This document shows positions 23,241-34,670 of a stretch of DNA of 64,000 nt, in pieces (the stretch's first letter is position 1; every line of letters begins with the position of its first letter). The notes beneath the pieces were generated by a model. It did not search any database. It was given only the letters and a program-made list of their open reading frames with translations, and was not told where the DNA came from. Location: NCBI RefSeq assembly GCF_905475395.1, contig NC_058339.1:22018001-22082000 (forward strand). Reading direction: 5' to 3'. The position numbers and the translations under genes are program-made. The stretch comes from Chrysoperla carnea. Its lineage: Eukaryota; Arthropoda; Insecta; Neuroptera; Chrysopidae.

Positions 23241-24142
23241 TTTTTCAAAACAACAATTAAATATAATTTCAGATTTTAGATTTATAAAGATACATTCATA
23301 CCATACCGCTTGAGAGACGAATGATTATTTTTTGAATATTGTAAATATTGTATATTAAAAAAACCTTGGTAACATTATAATATGCGTTGATCTATATTTG
23401 TCTATAACAGAACTAACTTTTTGACCTAGGGTCTCAGCAGATCTTAGTGAACATATGTAATCAAACAAAGCAAAAATCTTTCACACACAGGACAATTCTA
23501 CATAAAACAGTAACATTTATAGATTTGCTTGTATTCAGATATTATGGGATTCAGATTAAATAATAGTCATAGTCTGTGATGGCTCAATAAGAACAAGGAG
23601 AGATATACGTTTAACCAAATACATTTTAAATAATCATCTCTCTGTTACTCAGTTGCAGTAGGAATGACTATAAAATGAAATCATTGTGCATAATTCGACA
23701 ATCATTCACTGCAAATTGTCTGAATTTTTGCAATAAGAATGAGCAGTAACTTCCTTTCATCGAAATTTATTACTTAGTTCAAAATCATACGATGCCACTT
23801 GAAAAGCTCGTATATATTATTATTAGCAAATATTAGTATTCAAAGTTTGTAAATTTGTCAAGGCAAAATAATATATATTTATATATAAAAAAAAATAATA
23901 CAAAAATAACTACTGCTGTTATTTCAAGTTGGTGGAAACACGATTACAAATTATATTCAAAATATTTAAATTTTTCCTATTTAACTATTGTTAATGGTTT
24001 TTCTTAATTTTTTTTTTATTTTGTAAATAAATTTTATTCAGAACAAAGAAAATATATTTTTAACCATCTACAAAATTGTGTTTTTCATTTTATATAATTG
24101 AAAATGGTCTAGATTTGTATATATTTTACATTTTACACAACA

Positions 24143-24212
24143 AATTTGGAAAAATTGTTTAGAATGAAAATGTAATAAATTTGGAAAAATTATTTAGAAT
24201 GAAAATGTAATA
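24143..24212. repeat. Tandem duplication, 35-bp unit
   Basis: Two adjacent units starting AAATTTGGAAAAATT and ending GAATGAAAATGTAAT differ at one base. Likely a replication-slippage product. Confidence 0.8.
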
Positions 24213-24467
24213 ATTAATTATGTAGCAGGTCCTTAATCATTTATTTATGAAGGCATCGACTAATTATGTGTCACATTTTACAATGTCGATCCAATTATCT
24301 TCCTAAAATATGAGTACGATAAAGGGTTGTCTAATATAAACGATGTAATTTTAAAATTAAATAAAACAAGAATTAATTATTTAAGATATCAGCAACAACT
24401 CATGACATTACTGCTTTGCTATTTTTCCACAAAAAATCTGATATAAATTTTAATCCTGAAAGGTTAT

Positions 24468-24625
24468 GAGGATGGATATCTAGTCTGGAAGTTTGTTACT
24501 CTTTCACGCGAAAACTACAGAACGGATTTAGATGAAATTTGGAACACAGATGATTTATAACCTGGATTAAAACGTAGCATACTTTTTATCACGAAAACAT
24601 GTTCCCGGGAGACAATTATTGCTGA
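24468..24625 (+). repeat. Insect interspersed-repeat fragment
   Basis: Contains GTTTGTTACTCTTTCACGCG, ACGGATTTAGATGAAATTTG and a downstream 'tttttatcacgaaaa / tcccggga' segment. This order is widespread in insect non-autonomous repeats. It also shares the TTTGTTAC-TTTCACGC block with the family D 5' end. No coding content. Confidence 0.45.
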
Positions 24626-24700
24626 CCTTTTCTTTTTGGTACTTTTTAATAGGTACTTAACAGCTACTTATAATAATTCCATGACAGCTTGAAATTAACC

Positions 24701-24822
24701 TATAGAAAGTTACATTATCAGCGAGTATCATAGTCTTAATTTTATTTTCAAAAAAATTTAAGTTTGCGCCCAAAAATTAAAATTCATAAAATTGTGAACA
24801 AAAGTGAGGTTTAGGAAAGTGA
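24701..24822 (+). repeat. Family C fragment (forward)
   Basis: Complement of the left part of 22681-23240. It shares 'cagcgagtatcat', 'aaaattgtgaacaaaag' and 'gaaagtgag'. No ends are preserved. Confidence 0.45.
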
Positions 24823-26387
24823 GATGAATGCCAGTTAGTTCTTATGTGTCCTTGTCTATTCTATATGTCATTGGCTAGATATTGTTTACATTACACAAAA
24901 TCTCTATACATCATATGATTATTACATATGAGTATGGCAAAGACACACAGGAACTAACAGATAGTCTTCTCTCTCATTCATCATATCGCATCCACTTACA
25001 GGCTAGCATATCCCTCGCGTTATCTATGTATAATATTCTATGGCTATAACACGGTAGTCTCTATATCTGCTAGTAATATAATAATGTAAGTAGTTAGAAT
25101 ACACTTAGTAATTATAACTTAGTAATTATAGCATTTTCGTTTAACCTATTAACAATTTTTTTTATTTAACCTTTAGGTAATAATCACTACCAAAAAACTT
25201 TCCAAAGTAAAATGATTCTTGAAAAATGTTTCAAATAAAAGTTTTAAGAGTTCAAAAATCCATTTACTCAGCGTATGAGTGTGACCTTCAAATGGCCATG
25301 GGAATCCCCTTGAAGGTCAACTTAAAATAGAAACCAGAATTTTTTATCGTTGATTCGTAAAAAAGATACTTTCAAAAATATACTTTTCTCGAATTATTTT
25401 TTGTTAGCTAAAAAATTAGAGCAAAAATCGATTAATTCATTAAATATGTAATAGCTGAATTATAACACACTGATACTCCTTAAAGCTACCCCAAACGTAA
25501 AAATTTTAAATATTTCTATCCTTAAATAGGTATTTAAAGAAATAAACCAAATTTTTCTACTGATTTTGAGTACCAATTTAGAACCTAACTTCATATAATC
25601 GTTACCACATACAAATAATATGTACCAAAGTTATAAATAATATTCGCCATAAAAAACCAAAAAAAATAAAATAAAATTAGTAACCCAATATTACTTCACA
25701 AATAAATAAATTTAAAATAAACGACATTTTATCATCGTATATGAGAGAATTTTCTATGTATGTACGAATGCTGTCGCATATAGAACATAGAAAACTTTTT
25801 GAAAAGTTACACATTGACCGGTGCCCTAAAGCCACAAAATACGTTATTTATATCAACTGTTTGATATAAGTTTTTTAAAAGTAGGCGGGAAATAAGACAA
25901 GTTATGTACAACATAAATATATAATATTTTTCTTGGAAATGGGTATGAGTTATACTAAATGGTTATGGTACTCCAAGTAGAACACATATCTACTTGAAAG
26001 TTGTATACCTTCAAAACATATTTCAACTTGACTTCTTCGTCTTGACCAGTCAAACTCTTCTAGTATCCCGTTCTAATACGTTGAACAGGAACATACTCAT
26101 GTACTAACATAACATACTTTTATAAAAATGACCTTTCTGTAGTATTATGGACATCAATAACATTACAAAATTCAATTCTATGTATTATTTACCAAAGTTT
26201 TACAAAATATTTGGATTAAGTTTAAAATTTAAAATTTTGTCTTTTATGTTCAATAATTTAAACTGAAGAATTTCAAATCAATTCAAATTCAACTCTTTTC
26301 TCACCGTAAATTCGCATTTTTAAGCTAAAATTTTGTCATCTACAAAATTAATGATTGTGACCAAATATTTGATTTGTAATCGATTGA

Positions 26388-26577
26388 AATTTATATTTTG
26401 GATTACTCTAAGAGCTTTTTGTGTCTTGTAATTTTTCAACTTACCTGACCGTTCCGCGCTTTTTTTCGAAATTTAAGCGCTTTAAGCTTTTTTTAACGCT
26501 TATGTCTCGAAAATGGTGAGTTAAGGTGAAAAAAGACAAGACACAAAAAGTTGTTAGAATAGTCCAAAATATAAATT
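26388..26577. mobile_element. Fold-back element (MITE-like), ~63-bp arms
   Basis: The left arm 26388-26450 and right arm 26515-26577 are imperfect reverse complements. Each contains ATTTATATTTTGGA, CTTTTTGTGTCTTG and TTTTTCA-CTTA blocks. The arms enclose about 64 bases. No clear target-site duplication is visible. Confidence 0.65.
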
Positions 26578-27007
26578 ACCTTCGGTAGGTTGAAATCAAG
26601 TTACTTTGCGGTAGGTTTAAATCAAGTGAAGGTCAAACTTCAAACAAAAGGAGCAACCAATCAAATTTCAGGATATATGTGACCCTATTGAAAATATTCC
26701 AATAAGTTTTACCGTTCAAAACTTATTCGTGGAAGGAGTTAAGCCTCTACTGTTGTAGATATTAAAACCCAATGTTTTAATAAATTTATCTCGTTAGATA
26801 ATAAACCAAAAGTCTTAAAAAGAGGTAAAGAGTGTAATTTTTTAACAATAATTTAGAAAGAAAATTGAATTATGAATTTTAATTTTTTTTTTTCAATAAT
26901 CTACCACTTTTGTATATAAATTCTTAAACGTTCAATAATCGCCTGACTCTCTAGTTATATAATAAAAATGACATCAATAAATTTGTAAGTTTTATTAGTA
27001 ACAAATT

Positions 27008-27029
27008 GTGAGTATTTGCAAATACTCAC
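27008..27029. repeat. Perfect 22-bp palindrome
   Basis: GTGAGTATTTG is followed immediately by its exact reverse complement with no spacer. This could be a protein-binding site or chance; nothing nearby clarifies it. Confidence 0.7.
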
Positions 27030-27490
27030 GTTTATATGTATCATAACGAATGGACAAGGAATATTTTAAGAATAAAATATTGGTAGATTCGTTTGAGTCT
27101 TAATACTATGACTACCGATCGTTTTGAAGTGTTTAGTGTGGTAAACACCAAATACATACAGCGGGCGAAAGATTTTATGAAAAAGATGACACTTTAGGAA
27201 GTTTTATATCAGTAGGTACTATTGCTACCATATAGCTTAAAGTGTTGTACCTTGAAGGCAAAATACCTTGTATCATCTTTGAGTTTTTAGAAAGATATAA
27301 AACACCGAGAGAATGGTTTTCTGCATTTTTCTTTTCAAGATACATTACCAATAAAATTTGTTTTTACAAAAAGTGAACATTTTGTTTTAATATTACATTA
27401 AATCACAAATTGGTGATTATATTTTGTATTTCAAATCACATTCTACCTAATTTTTGAGATAAAGTTTAAAAAGAAAAGCATCATCATGTA

Positions 27491-27607
27491 TACTCAATGT
27501 CAAAAAAAGTGCTCGTTTTAAAACATTCTAAGTGTTACTATTATAACATAACATATGATGAGTGCGCTTAGAATGTTTTAACTGTGGCATTTTTTTGACA
27601 GTGAGTA
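27491..27607. mobile_element. Small MITE with TA target sites (mariner/Tc1-like ends)
   Basis: A 117-bp element flanked by TA on both sides. The terminal inverted repeats read TACTCAATGTCAAAAAAA and, on the other end, TACTCACTGTCAAAAAAA (one mismatch in 18). The inversion continues inward through an AAAACATTCTAAG block, so almost the whole element can fold into one hairpin. There is no coding capacity. The TA flanks and termini suggest mobilisation by a Tc1/mariner transposase. Confidence 0.7.
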
Positions 27608-28333
27608 TACCTAAGGCCAACAAAAATTAAATACCACTAATAATGCGTTGTTATAGGTTAACATGCATGAGTTCCCGGTGCTGTGTCAGGTAAAATTCAT
27701 ATTGATACTGGAGGATCATAGAAGATGATCCCTATAATTAAATTTTGTATTGTTTTCAAAGTTTCAATTCTCATAAGTTCCCTGATCCTTCTTCTCTTGG
27801 TGAACTGTTATTTGCTCCGATACAATCGCTATATAGATGATCTAGGGTACATTAAGGTTTGATGAATAATAAATTATGATATTGTTCTAAGTCTTCATAT
27901 ATTAATAAATCAAGAACACACACAAATGTAAATTTTGATCAAAGATACAACACTTTTCCGTACTATTTATTGGTAGAAACTTTCATAGAAGCAAGCAAAA
28001 ACATATATGACACATAAAACAATAATAAATCAATGGTTTTATTACTATCAGATTTTTATGAAATGTTTGAGTTTTTCAATCAATAATATCAATTTACTTA
28101 CTTGCTACATGCTACATGCAGCAGAGATAGCATATAAGCAATGCTTTTGAAACTGTTCACATATATTTTATATTATATTATCCGTTATTTATGTGTTCAA
28201 GAATATTTATACATTTTTTAGGATGGTGGTAAATATTGAATCATATACAATCATAATATGTGTTTATTTTATACATTTTATTTCATATTTTTGGTGTTGC
28301 ATTTAAGAAATATCAATTTTATAACTTGAAATA

Positions 28334-28480
28334 TCTATAATATAAAAATGAATCGCTGAATGTGTTGTTAAGCGCAAATCTCGAGATCAGCTGAACTGAT
28401 TTCGCTAATTCTTTTTTATAATATTCCCTGAAGTACAAGGATGGTTCTTACGGAGAGAAAAATTAAAAAAATTCGAAATA
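28334..28480 (+). mobile_element. Helitron-like 5' terminal fragment
   Basis: Starts A|TCTATAATATAAAAATGAA, followed by 'gcgcaaatctcgagatcagc', 'tgaactgatttcgct' and 'aagtacaaggatggtt'. This is the usual order at the 5' ends of a common insect Helitron-type repeat. No matching 3' end was found nearby. Confidence 0.45.
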
Positions 28481-29099
28481 ATAATTAAAATTCAATTTGA
28501 ACTTTAATACCATACCATAAAGTTTAAGTGTTAGTAGAGAGGTTCCGGGAAAGCAAAACAATTGAGTTTATCAATATTTATACTATTGTAGCATTACTCA
28601 AAAACAAATTATCTTTGATAATTTTTAAATTGTCTATGGTAAAATGTCTATAATTATTTTATGTTTTAAAATTTTTATTTTTGGACATAATGTAATTGTT
28701 GAATTATTAACTTTTTTCTTTTTTACCTTACTAGCTGACCTAAACTAAAAAGGTAAAAGTGCCTCACTTAGGTTCTATTTCATAACACCAGCTTTATTTC
28801 CTTTCCAAAGAGTAGTGTCACTTATAAGGACATATAAGGATAAACTACCTGCAATCTGTCTTTTGTTATTGACATTTACCTTTTATACTAAATTTTATAT
28901 ATACCTCCTCCTATTCAGCAAAAAGCCTTTTTACATATTGCATTATTAAGTTTAGAATGTAAAAGTGTAAATGTACTTATTTTAAGTGCTAATTATGAGA
29001 TGGCTTTAAGGTATATTTTTGGCTACTGTTATCGCAACTAAGTTTAAACAATACTGCTAAAGGACAAGCAAAACTTTTCAAATATGTCATTAGAATAGT

Positions 29100-29500
29100 A
29101 AAAAGATATACAAAGATTCATCATCAAACTTGAAACTAAGATAAAAATTATTTCAACTCTAAATCTACCCTGCTCGTACATCCCTTATAAATGGAAACAC
29201 TTGGTTTTTTCTTTTCAGTGTCATTGCTAATATGTTTACTTTCTATTAAAAAGTGTCTTTCAAATTTTCTTTCATTCGTTTCAATTGAAAATTATCAAAA
29301 ACTTTCAAAATATGTCGTTTTTGAGATTTCTCCACCAGAGCAATATATTTTATTTTGATTTTCAATGATATTTTTCTTAATAATTTGCATAGATACCTAA
29401 GCTGAATGATTTTAACACATATTCTTTGAGTAAAAGTCTTCCTATAAAAAAATTTTGAGTCTTTAAATCAATTATTGTTGCCATGCTCATACATCCTTAA
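29100..29500 (+). mobile_element. MITE family F, copy 2 (5'-truncated)
   Basis: Matches the right-hand two thirds of 39269-39906 and keeps the terminal CATGCTCATACATCC plus TTAA (29497-29500). The left terminus is missing; similarity fades before about 29100. Confidence 0.7.
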
Positions 29501-30867
29501 TATCAGCAAAATTATTTTCTAAATTCAGGGCTATAATCTTCTATTTTGACCTGAAAATAATTACTTCGAGATTAAGATATGATATACTAACTATTAAAAT
29601 GTAGAACTTAAAAGAAATATACACAGAAATAATCTACCAGGTATTTCGGAGGTCATAGATTCATTTCTGACTGAGATTTATATTTAAAGGTATTTCTTCA
29701 TATTTAACGTTGATTTCTAGAGTATTAAGAAGTTTGATTTAGAGACCTAAATTATTACGGTACTTTTTTCACAAAAACCTCATATAAAAATATGCATATA
29801 TATAAAGTCATAATACAATAGTATTTAGATGGTTACAAATATTGTGTAGTTGAACAAATACCACATCGAAAACATACCATATTAGGAATGGCGAATGTGT
29901 GTTTGTACGAATATATTCAGGAGGATGGCAGAGATGTACAGACATATTTCTTCTCTTACGGTGGTGCTATTATTGTAATCCTCTGCATTTAATGTATACA
30001 TTTTATACATTATGTATTAATAATAATACACAATGTCTGAATTTATATTTATAACAAGTCCTAGTGGATTTGTCTTTAACGGGCCAGACCAATAACTTTC
30101 TAGTTGGGTTCAGTATTGTATTCATTGGAAAGTTATGGTCTAATTTGTTTTTTACAACTTTGGATAAGATAAAAATAATTATTACAAGCTTTTTATTAAC
30201 TGTTCAACTGTACAATTTTGACAATTGAAAATTAAATTACCCACCAATCCGATACTGAGTTGAAAAACTCAGGACACAACATTTATAGATAAGATAATAT
30301 AATGCCATAAAATTAGCAGAACAAAGGGGAAGTTTTGAAACTTAATTGAATTTTTCTTCGCTTCCACCATGCCTTTCATATGAACATTTTTTGACAGAAA
30401 TATACAGAAAAAATTATCAGAAGAAAAACTCAATTTATAATAGAATGTATTCTCTATTCGAACTCCAAGAAACTATATGTTTCATATAGAGATAAAAATT
30501 ACATACTTTCTATCTCCATGGTATAAACAAACGAAAAACAATAGAAAATAATTTGTATCATTCACAACTCTAGCTCGTAAGTCAATAAGTAGAAATTCCT
30601 TTTTTATGTCATAATTTTATGACACATAAGACATACAAATTACATAATGAACAACATTAAATATTAATATTACTTCTCTAACCTGTTACTTCCTAAGCGG
30701 TACATTTTTAGACTATTAGTCAATTATATGTCAGTAAAGGCTTTCATATCATTATTTTTAACCGAGATTTTCCAATTTTTGCCCTGAAATATTATTAAAA
30801 CTACCGAGAAAATAATAAATTCAAGTAAAATTTAAATCAAAGAATTTTCCGTAATTTAACCTTTAGA

Positions 30868-30966
30868 TGGTGAGAAACAGAAGCAAAGTGAGTGCAAATT
30901 AAATGAAGGCTATAACGCGGTGATTTTTACTCTTAAGGTCAGCGAAGCGAGTCAGTATGAAGCTAG
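30868..30966 (+). mobile_element. Helitron-like family D, 3' end fragment (copy 4)
   Basis: Contains GCAAAGTGAGTGC, 'ggctataacgcggtgattttt' and GTCAGCGAAGCGAGTCAG, and ends in AAGCTAGT, giving CTAG at 30963-30966 followed by T. Confidence 0.6.
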
Positions 30967-32514
30967 TAACATACATTATTGAAAAGTTATCATAAAATAT
31001 TTTATTTCGTTTTTCGAAGTGAAAAGAAACACACTCGTATCAGAAAATTAATACGTATGTGTATACTAAAGTATGGTTTGGTGTGGCGTGGGTGCAAAGA
31101 ATGAGGGATAAATGAATGTATTTAAAAGGAATATTGGTGGAATGAGAACTATAACTGGTTGGTTATCCTGTGGATATAGTAACGAAAATTCATTGTAGCT
31201 ACTAGATTGGACGTTTATCTTTGATTTATACAATAATTCTGAAGCACTCTCTTCTCTCATAGAGAGTTAACTTTAAATCCAGAGAATGGTACTAGATATT
31301 ATTATTATTATGGATATCATATATGTATGTATGTCTGTTTGGTTGGTTATATTATACAACAGATATATTTATTACATGAAAGAAGATAGCATACAAGTAG
31401 TTACTAACAAATGAATATGTAGAAATCTCTAAAACTCATTTACAAGTTTATATCAGATACATATTAACAAAATATATGAGAGAGAGGAGTACACACGGAG
31501 ATGGAGAGAAGGTATATTGGTAAAATATAACGTTTTATTTTATTTTTCATTAATATTTCATATTAATCCATCTGAAATCTACTAAAATTAATATTTTATT
31601 TTTGATGTCTTTTATAATAGTCCAGGGGCCGCAGATGAGGTCAATTTCGTATGAAGATGTATATATAACGATGCTTCTTTATTTTCATTTGCCACTGAAC
31701 CATACAGAGCCAAAATTTTAGCGACAGTGATATGCTAAGTTGGATCTAGAATTTTGGGATGCAAGCCGATGATAGGCAGTTTAAAACGTTCACGCAATTC
31801 AGTGTCACATTATGTTTATAAGAAGATTGTTTAATTGTTTATTTCATAATATGAAATAAACTCATTAAGTTTTCATGAAACTCATTAACCTCTAAAACTC
31901 CGGTCATGCGTTTGTAGCTTTGATCATGGCTCACTATTTGCTCGATGAACATTAATAAGTTTATCGTAAATGTTAAGTTTATCGTTAATGTAATGTGCTT
32001 TCTAAATATTTTTAGATTATTCCTTGGAATGCTATACAGATCTTCTTTTGAAGAAGTTGATGTACGAGTGTTTTGGATTTCCTTCACTTTCCACAAAAAC
32101 TACGATGGATTAGAATATCACGATAACTTCAAATTGTACATTAGAGTAAAATGAATTACTTATAAAATGTGTTCTAGTCCATTTTGAAAAGAAACTTTGA
32201 AATGAAGTTATGAATGATGAATTAAATCCCGATTGAAAATTTGTAAAATTCCTTGAATGTATTCAGTATTTTAAGAAAAGCAAACTAGAGGAAAGCTCTA
32301 AATTATAAAGTTAATATTTACATAAAAGAAGCTAACAAGTAACTAAACTATTTTGATGACACACTTTATCTTACTTTTGGTCTTACATGTTTGCAACACT
32401 ATTTGTTCAACTGGGATCAGCTCGCAACTTTGAAAGCTGTGACGGCTTCATTCCATTCAGTAACATGTAAACAGCCTGTTTAAGATAATTTTGACAAAGC
32501 GATGGATCTAAAGA

Positions 32515-32941
32515 TAGGGGATGGGCGATCTCGATTCTGCTAAGATCCATGAGGTCTAAAAATTGAAAGTTTTTTATCGATTCTTTATTGTCTTAATTTT
32601 ACATCAATAGTTTCTTCATGCTAAGAATTGACTAGGGGCGTCTATTGACGAAATTGTGAATCTTCGACTATGCAAAATGGCTATTTCTTACGTTTTTATA
32701 TAACATTATAAAGAGTCTTCAAAAATGGTTTTATATTTGTAAAAGAGTAAAAGGAAGCAATTTTTTAGATAATTTTTTTTGTATTATGAATTTCAACAAC
32801 ATTTTAGACCATTCTTTTTTTCATTTTTTAAGATTTTTAAGATCGATTCAATGCATTTGATTTTTAGGGGAATAGATTCTCGATAAGCTAGTTCAAGATC
32901 GATTCAAGAATCGATTCTTTTAAAAGTATCGCCCAACTCTA
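32515..32941. mobile_element. Candidate MITE with TAG-R-G-TTGGGCGAT-type ends
   Basis: The left end TAGGGGATGGGCGAT and right end ATCGCCCAACTCTA are inverted repeats with two mismatches. Both ends are followed inward by CGATTC/GAATCG motifs. Length is about 427 bp. The ends resemble hAT-class termini, but I could not identify an 8-bp target-site duplication. Confidence 0.5.
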
Positions 32942-33983
32942 CTAATTTTTTATACATGACATAACTACTTTTTTTTATATATGACGATAGATAATTTGCT
33001 TGTGTCAAGCCAAAAACCGTTTAAAAAATACACGGAAGTTGAAAATTATTAATTGGTACCAATTAAAAATTAATAATTTTTAAGTAAATACTTTCCTAAA
33101 ATGCGTACCTTTGATGTAGATTAATCTGATATCGCTAAATATTTTGTAACGCTAAAATAACGTAGGTTGAGCGTTCCTATTATGTAGGTACAAGTCCGTT
33201 ATACCTCTTTTCTCCTATAAATGATTACGAGATTATTGGAACGTATTTTACTTCATTGGAACCTTATGAATAATATATGCAAGTAAATAACAATAAAAGA
33301 TATATTTGATTATAAAATTAAAGAAAGAAAAAATAATAGCAAGAAAACAGATGAGTAAAATATATAAAAGTATATGTATACGAATAAGGTATCTTACCTT
33401 TATTTTAGCATATTTCGTAATTCACATTTGAAAATACGGATTTCCCTTGATATGAATAAACGGTCGTTGTCATATAATAGAAATTGAATACGTTGGTACG
33501 TAATTCAACTTGAAAAACCGTTGAAATATCAAAAATACACGACTTTAGATAAATATTTCACAATTGAAATTGGTGTTATTGAATTAACCGAATGCAATCT
33601 TGGGCTAGTTGTTCAAAACTTTTTCAAGATGCGATCTGTACTTAAATTAAAAAATCTCGAATTAATTAACTCTTACTGTAATATTCTAACATGTACAGTA
33701 AAGTTTATGTTTAATTCTGAAAATAGTTTGTTTTCAATCGTTTCCAAAGTGTTAACAATCTGAACCAATTTTTTGTTTTAAGGCTTCAAATATTCATTTA
33801 TCAATTTCTTAGTAAAAACACTTTTTTGTTGGAGATGTTAAAGGTTTATAAAATTTACAAAGACGTGCCTATAAAGGGGTAAGTAGTGTTATTTGTCAAA
33901 CGAATCTTCAACAATTTATCGCTGTTTCAAGCCTTAGTCAAATTTTGGTACTTTTTCTCAAGAATATATACTACTTTCTGCCC

Positions 33984-34670
33984 TGTATATATGTAATATA
34001 TATCAAGGTATACTAAGTTTAGACTCAAGTTTGTACGCTTAAAATTATTGATGCTACGAACAAAATTTTGGTGTAAATGTTCATCACCTAATTAGTCCAT
34101 TTCCGGTTGTCCGCCCATCTGCCCGCCAGTCTGTGGGCACGATAACATAAAACGAAAGATATCAGGCTGCAATTTTTATAGCGTGCTCGAACGTTAAAAA
34201 TGAGGCTTAGTTCGTAAATGAGCAATATTGGCCAATTGGTTCTTGGATCCGTAGAACCCAGCTTGTAAACAGTTAGAGATAGAACAAAAGTTTGAAGATA
34301 AAAACGTTTCTTATATAAAAATAAACAACTTTTTATTTAAAAATTCTTTCTAAAACGTCATTGTTTATCCTAGAGAGTGCAAGTTAGGACAAAGCTTTTG
34401 TGTCCATTTTTTCCAAAGCTATAAAAACAGATAGTTGAAAATTTGCTGGTAGCTTCAAGTAGTGATCTTGTCTTGCCGAAAAAAATTCTAGAAAATACGA
34501 ATTTTCGTATTTTTTGAAAACCGTATAATGGCCACCTTTCGACCATAAATTGTATTGGTTTTTTAAACTCATCGTATTTATTAAAAAATAATGCAAGCAC
34601 TGATATTCAACACTTTCTATACAAGGCCTTTCAAAAATTAACTCAGTCAATTGTTTGTTTTTACTTATTA
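33984..34670 (+). repeat. Dispersed repeat family A, copy 2
   Basis: Begins near TGTATATATGTAATATATAT, contains 'atcacctaattagtccattt' followed by CCGGTTGTCCG, 'gttagagatagaacaaaag', and 'aactcagtcaattgtttgtt' near its end. The middle third is strongly diverged from the other copies. The reverse-strand open frames at 34370-34683 fall in this diverged part. Confidence 0.7.

Larger units (their letters stand above)
23241..29099. other. Gene-free stretch
   Basis: No supportable gene. It holds a 35-bp tandem duplication at 24143-24212, a repeat fragment at 24468-24625, a family C fragment near 24701-24822, a fold-back element at 26388-26577, a 22-bp palindrome at 27008-27029, a TA-flanked MITE at 27491-27607 and a Helitron-like 5' fragment at 28334-28480. 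The rest is unstructured AT-rich DNA. Confidence 0.5.
29501..33983. other. Gene-free stretch
   Basis: No supportable gene. It includes a 14-bp-arm inverted repeat near 30087-30140, a family D 3' end (30868-30966) and a possible hAT-type MITE (32515-32941). Short open frames at 31066-31260, 31839-32154 and 33521-33763 lack splice context or family resemblance. Confidence 0.5.

Noticed and set aside
32840..32940. Separate regulatory cluster of GATCGATTC-like motifs
   Set aside because: The motifs are subterminal repeats of the candidate MITE at 32515-32941, a simpler explanation.
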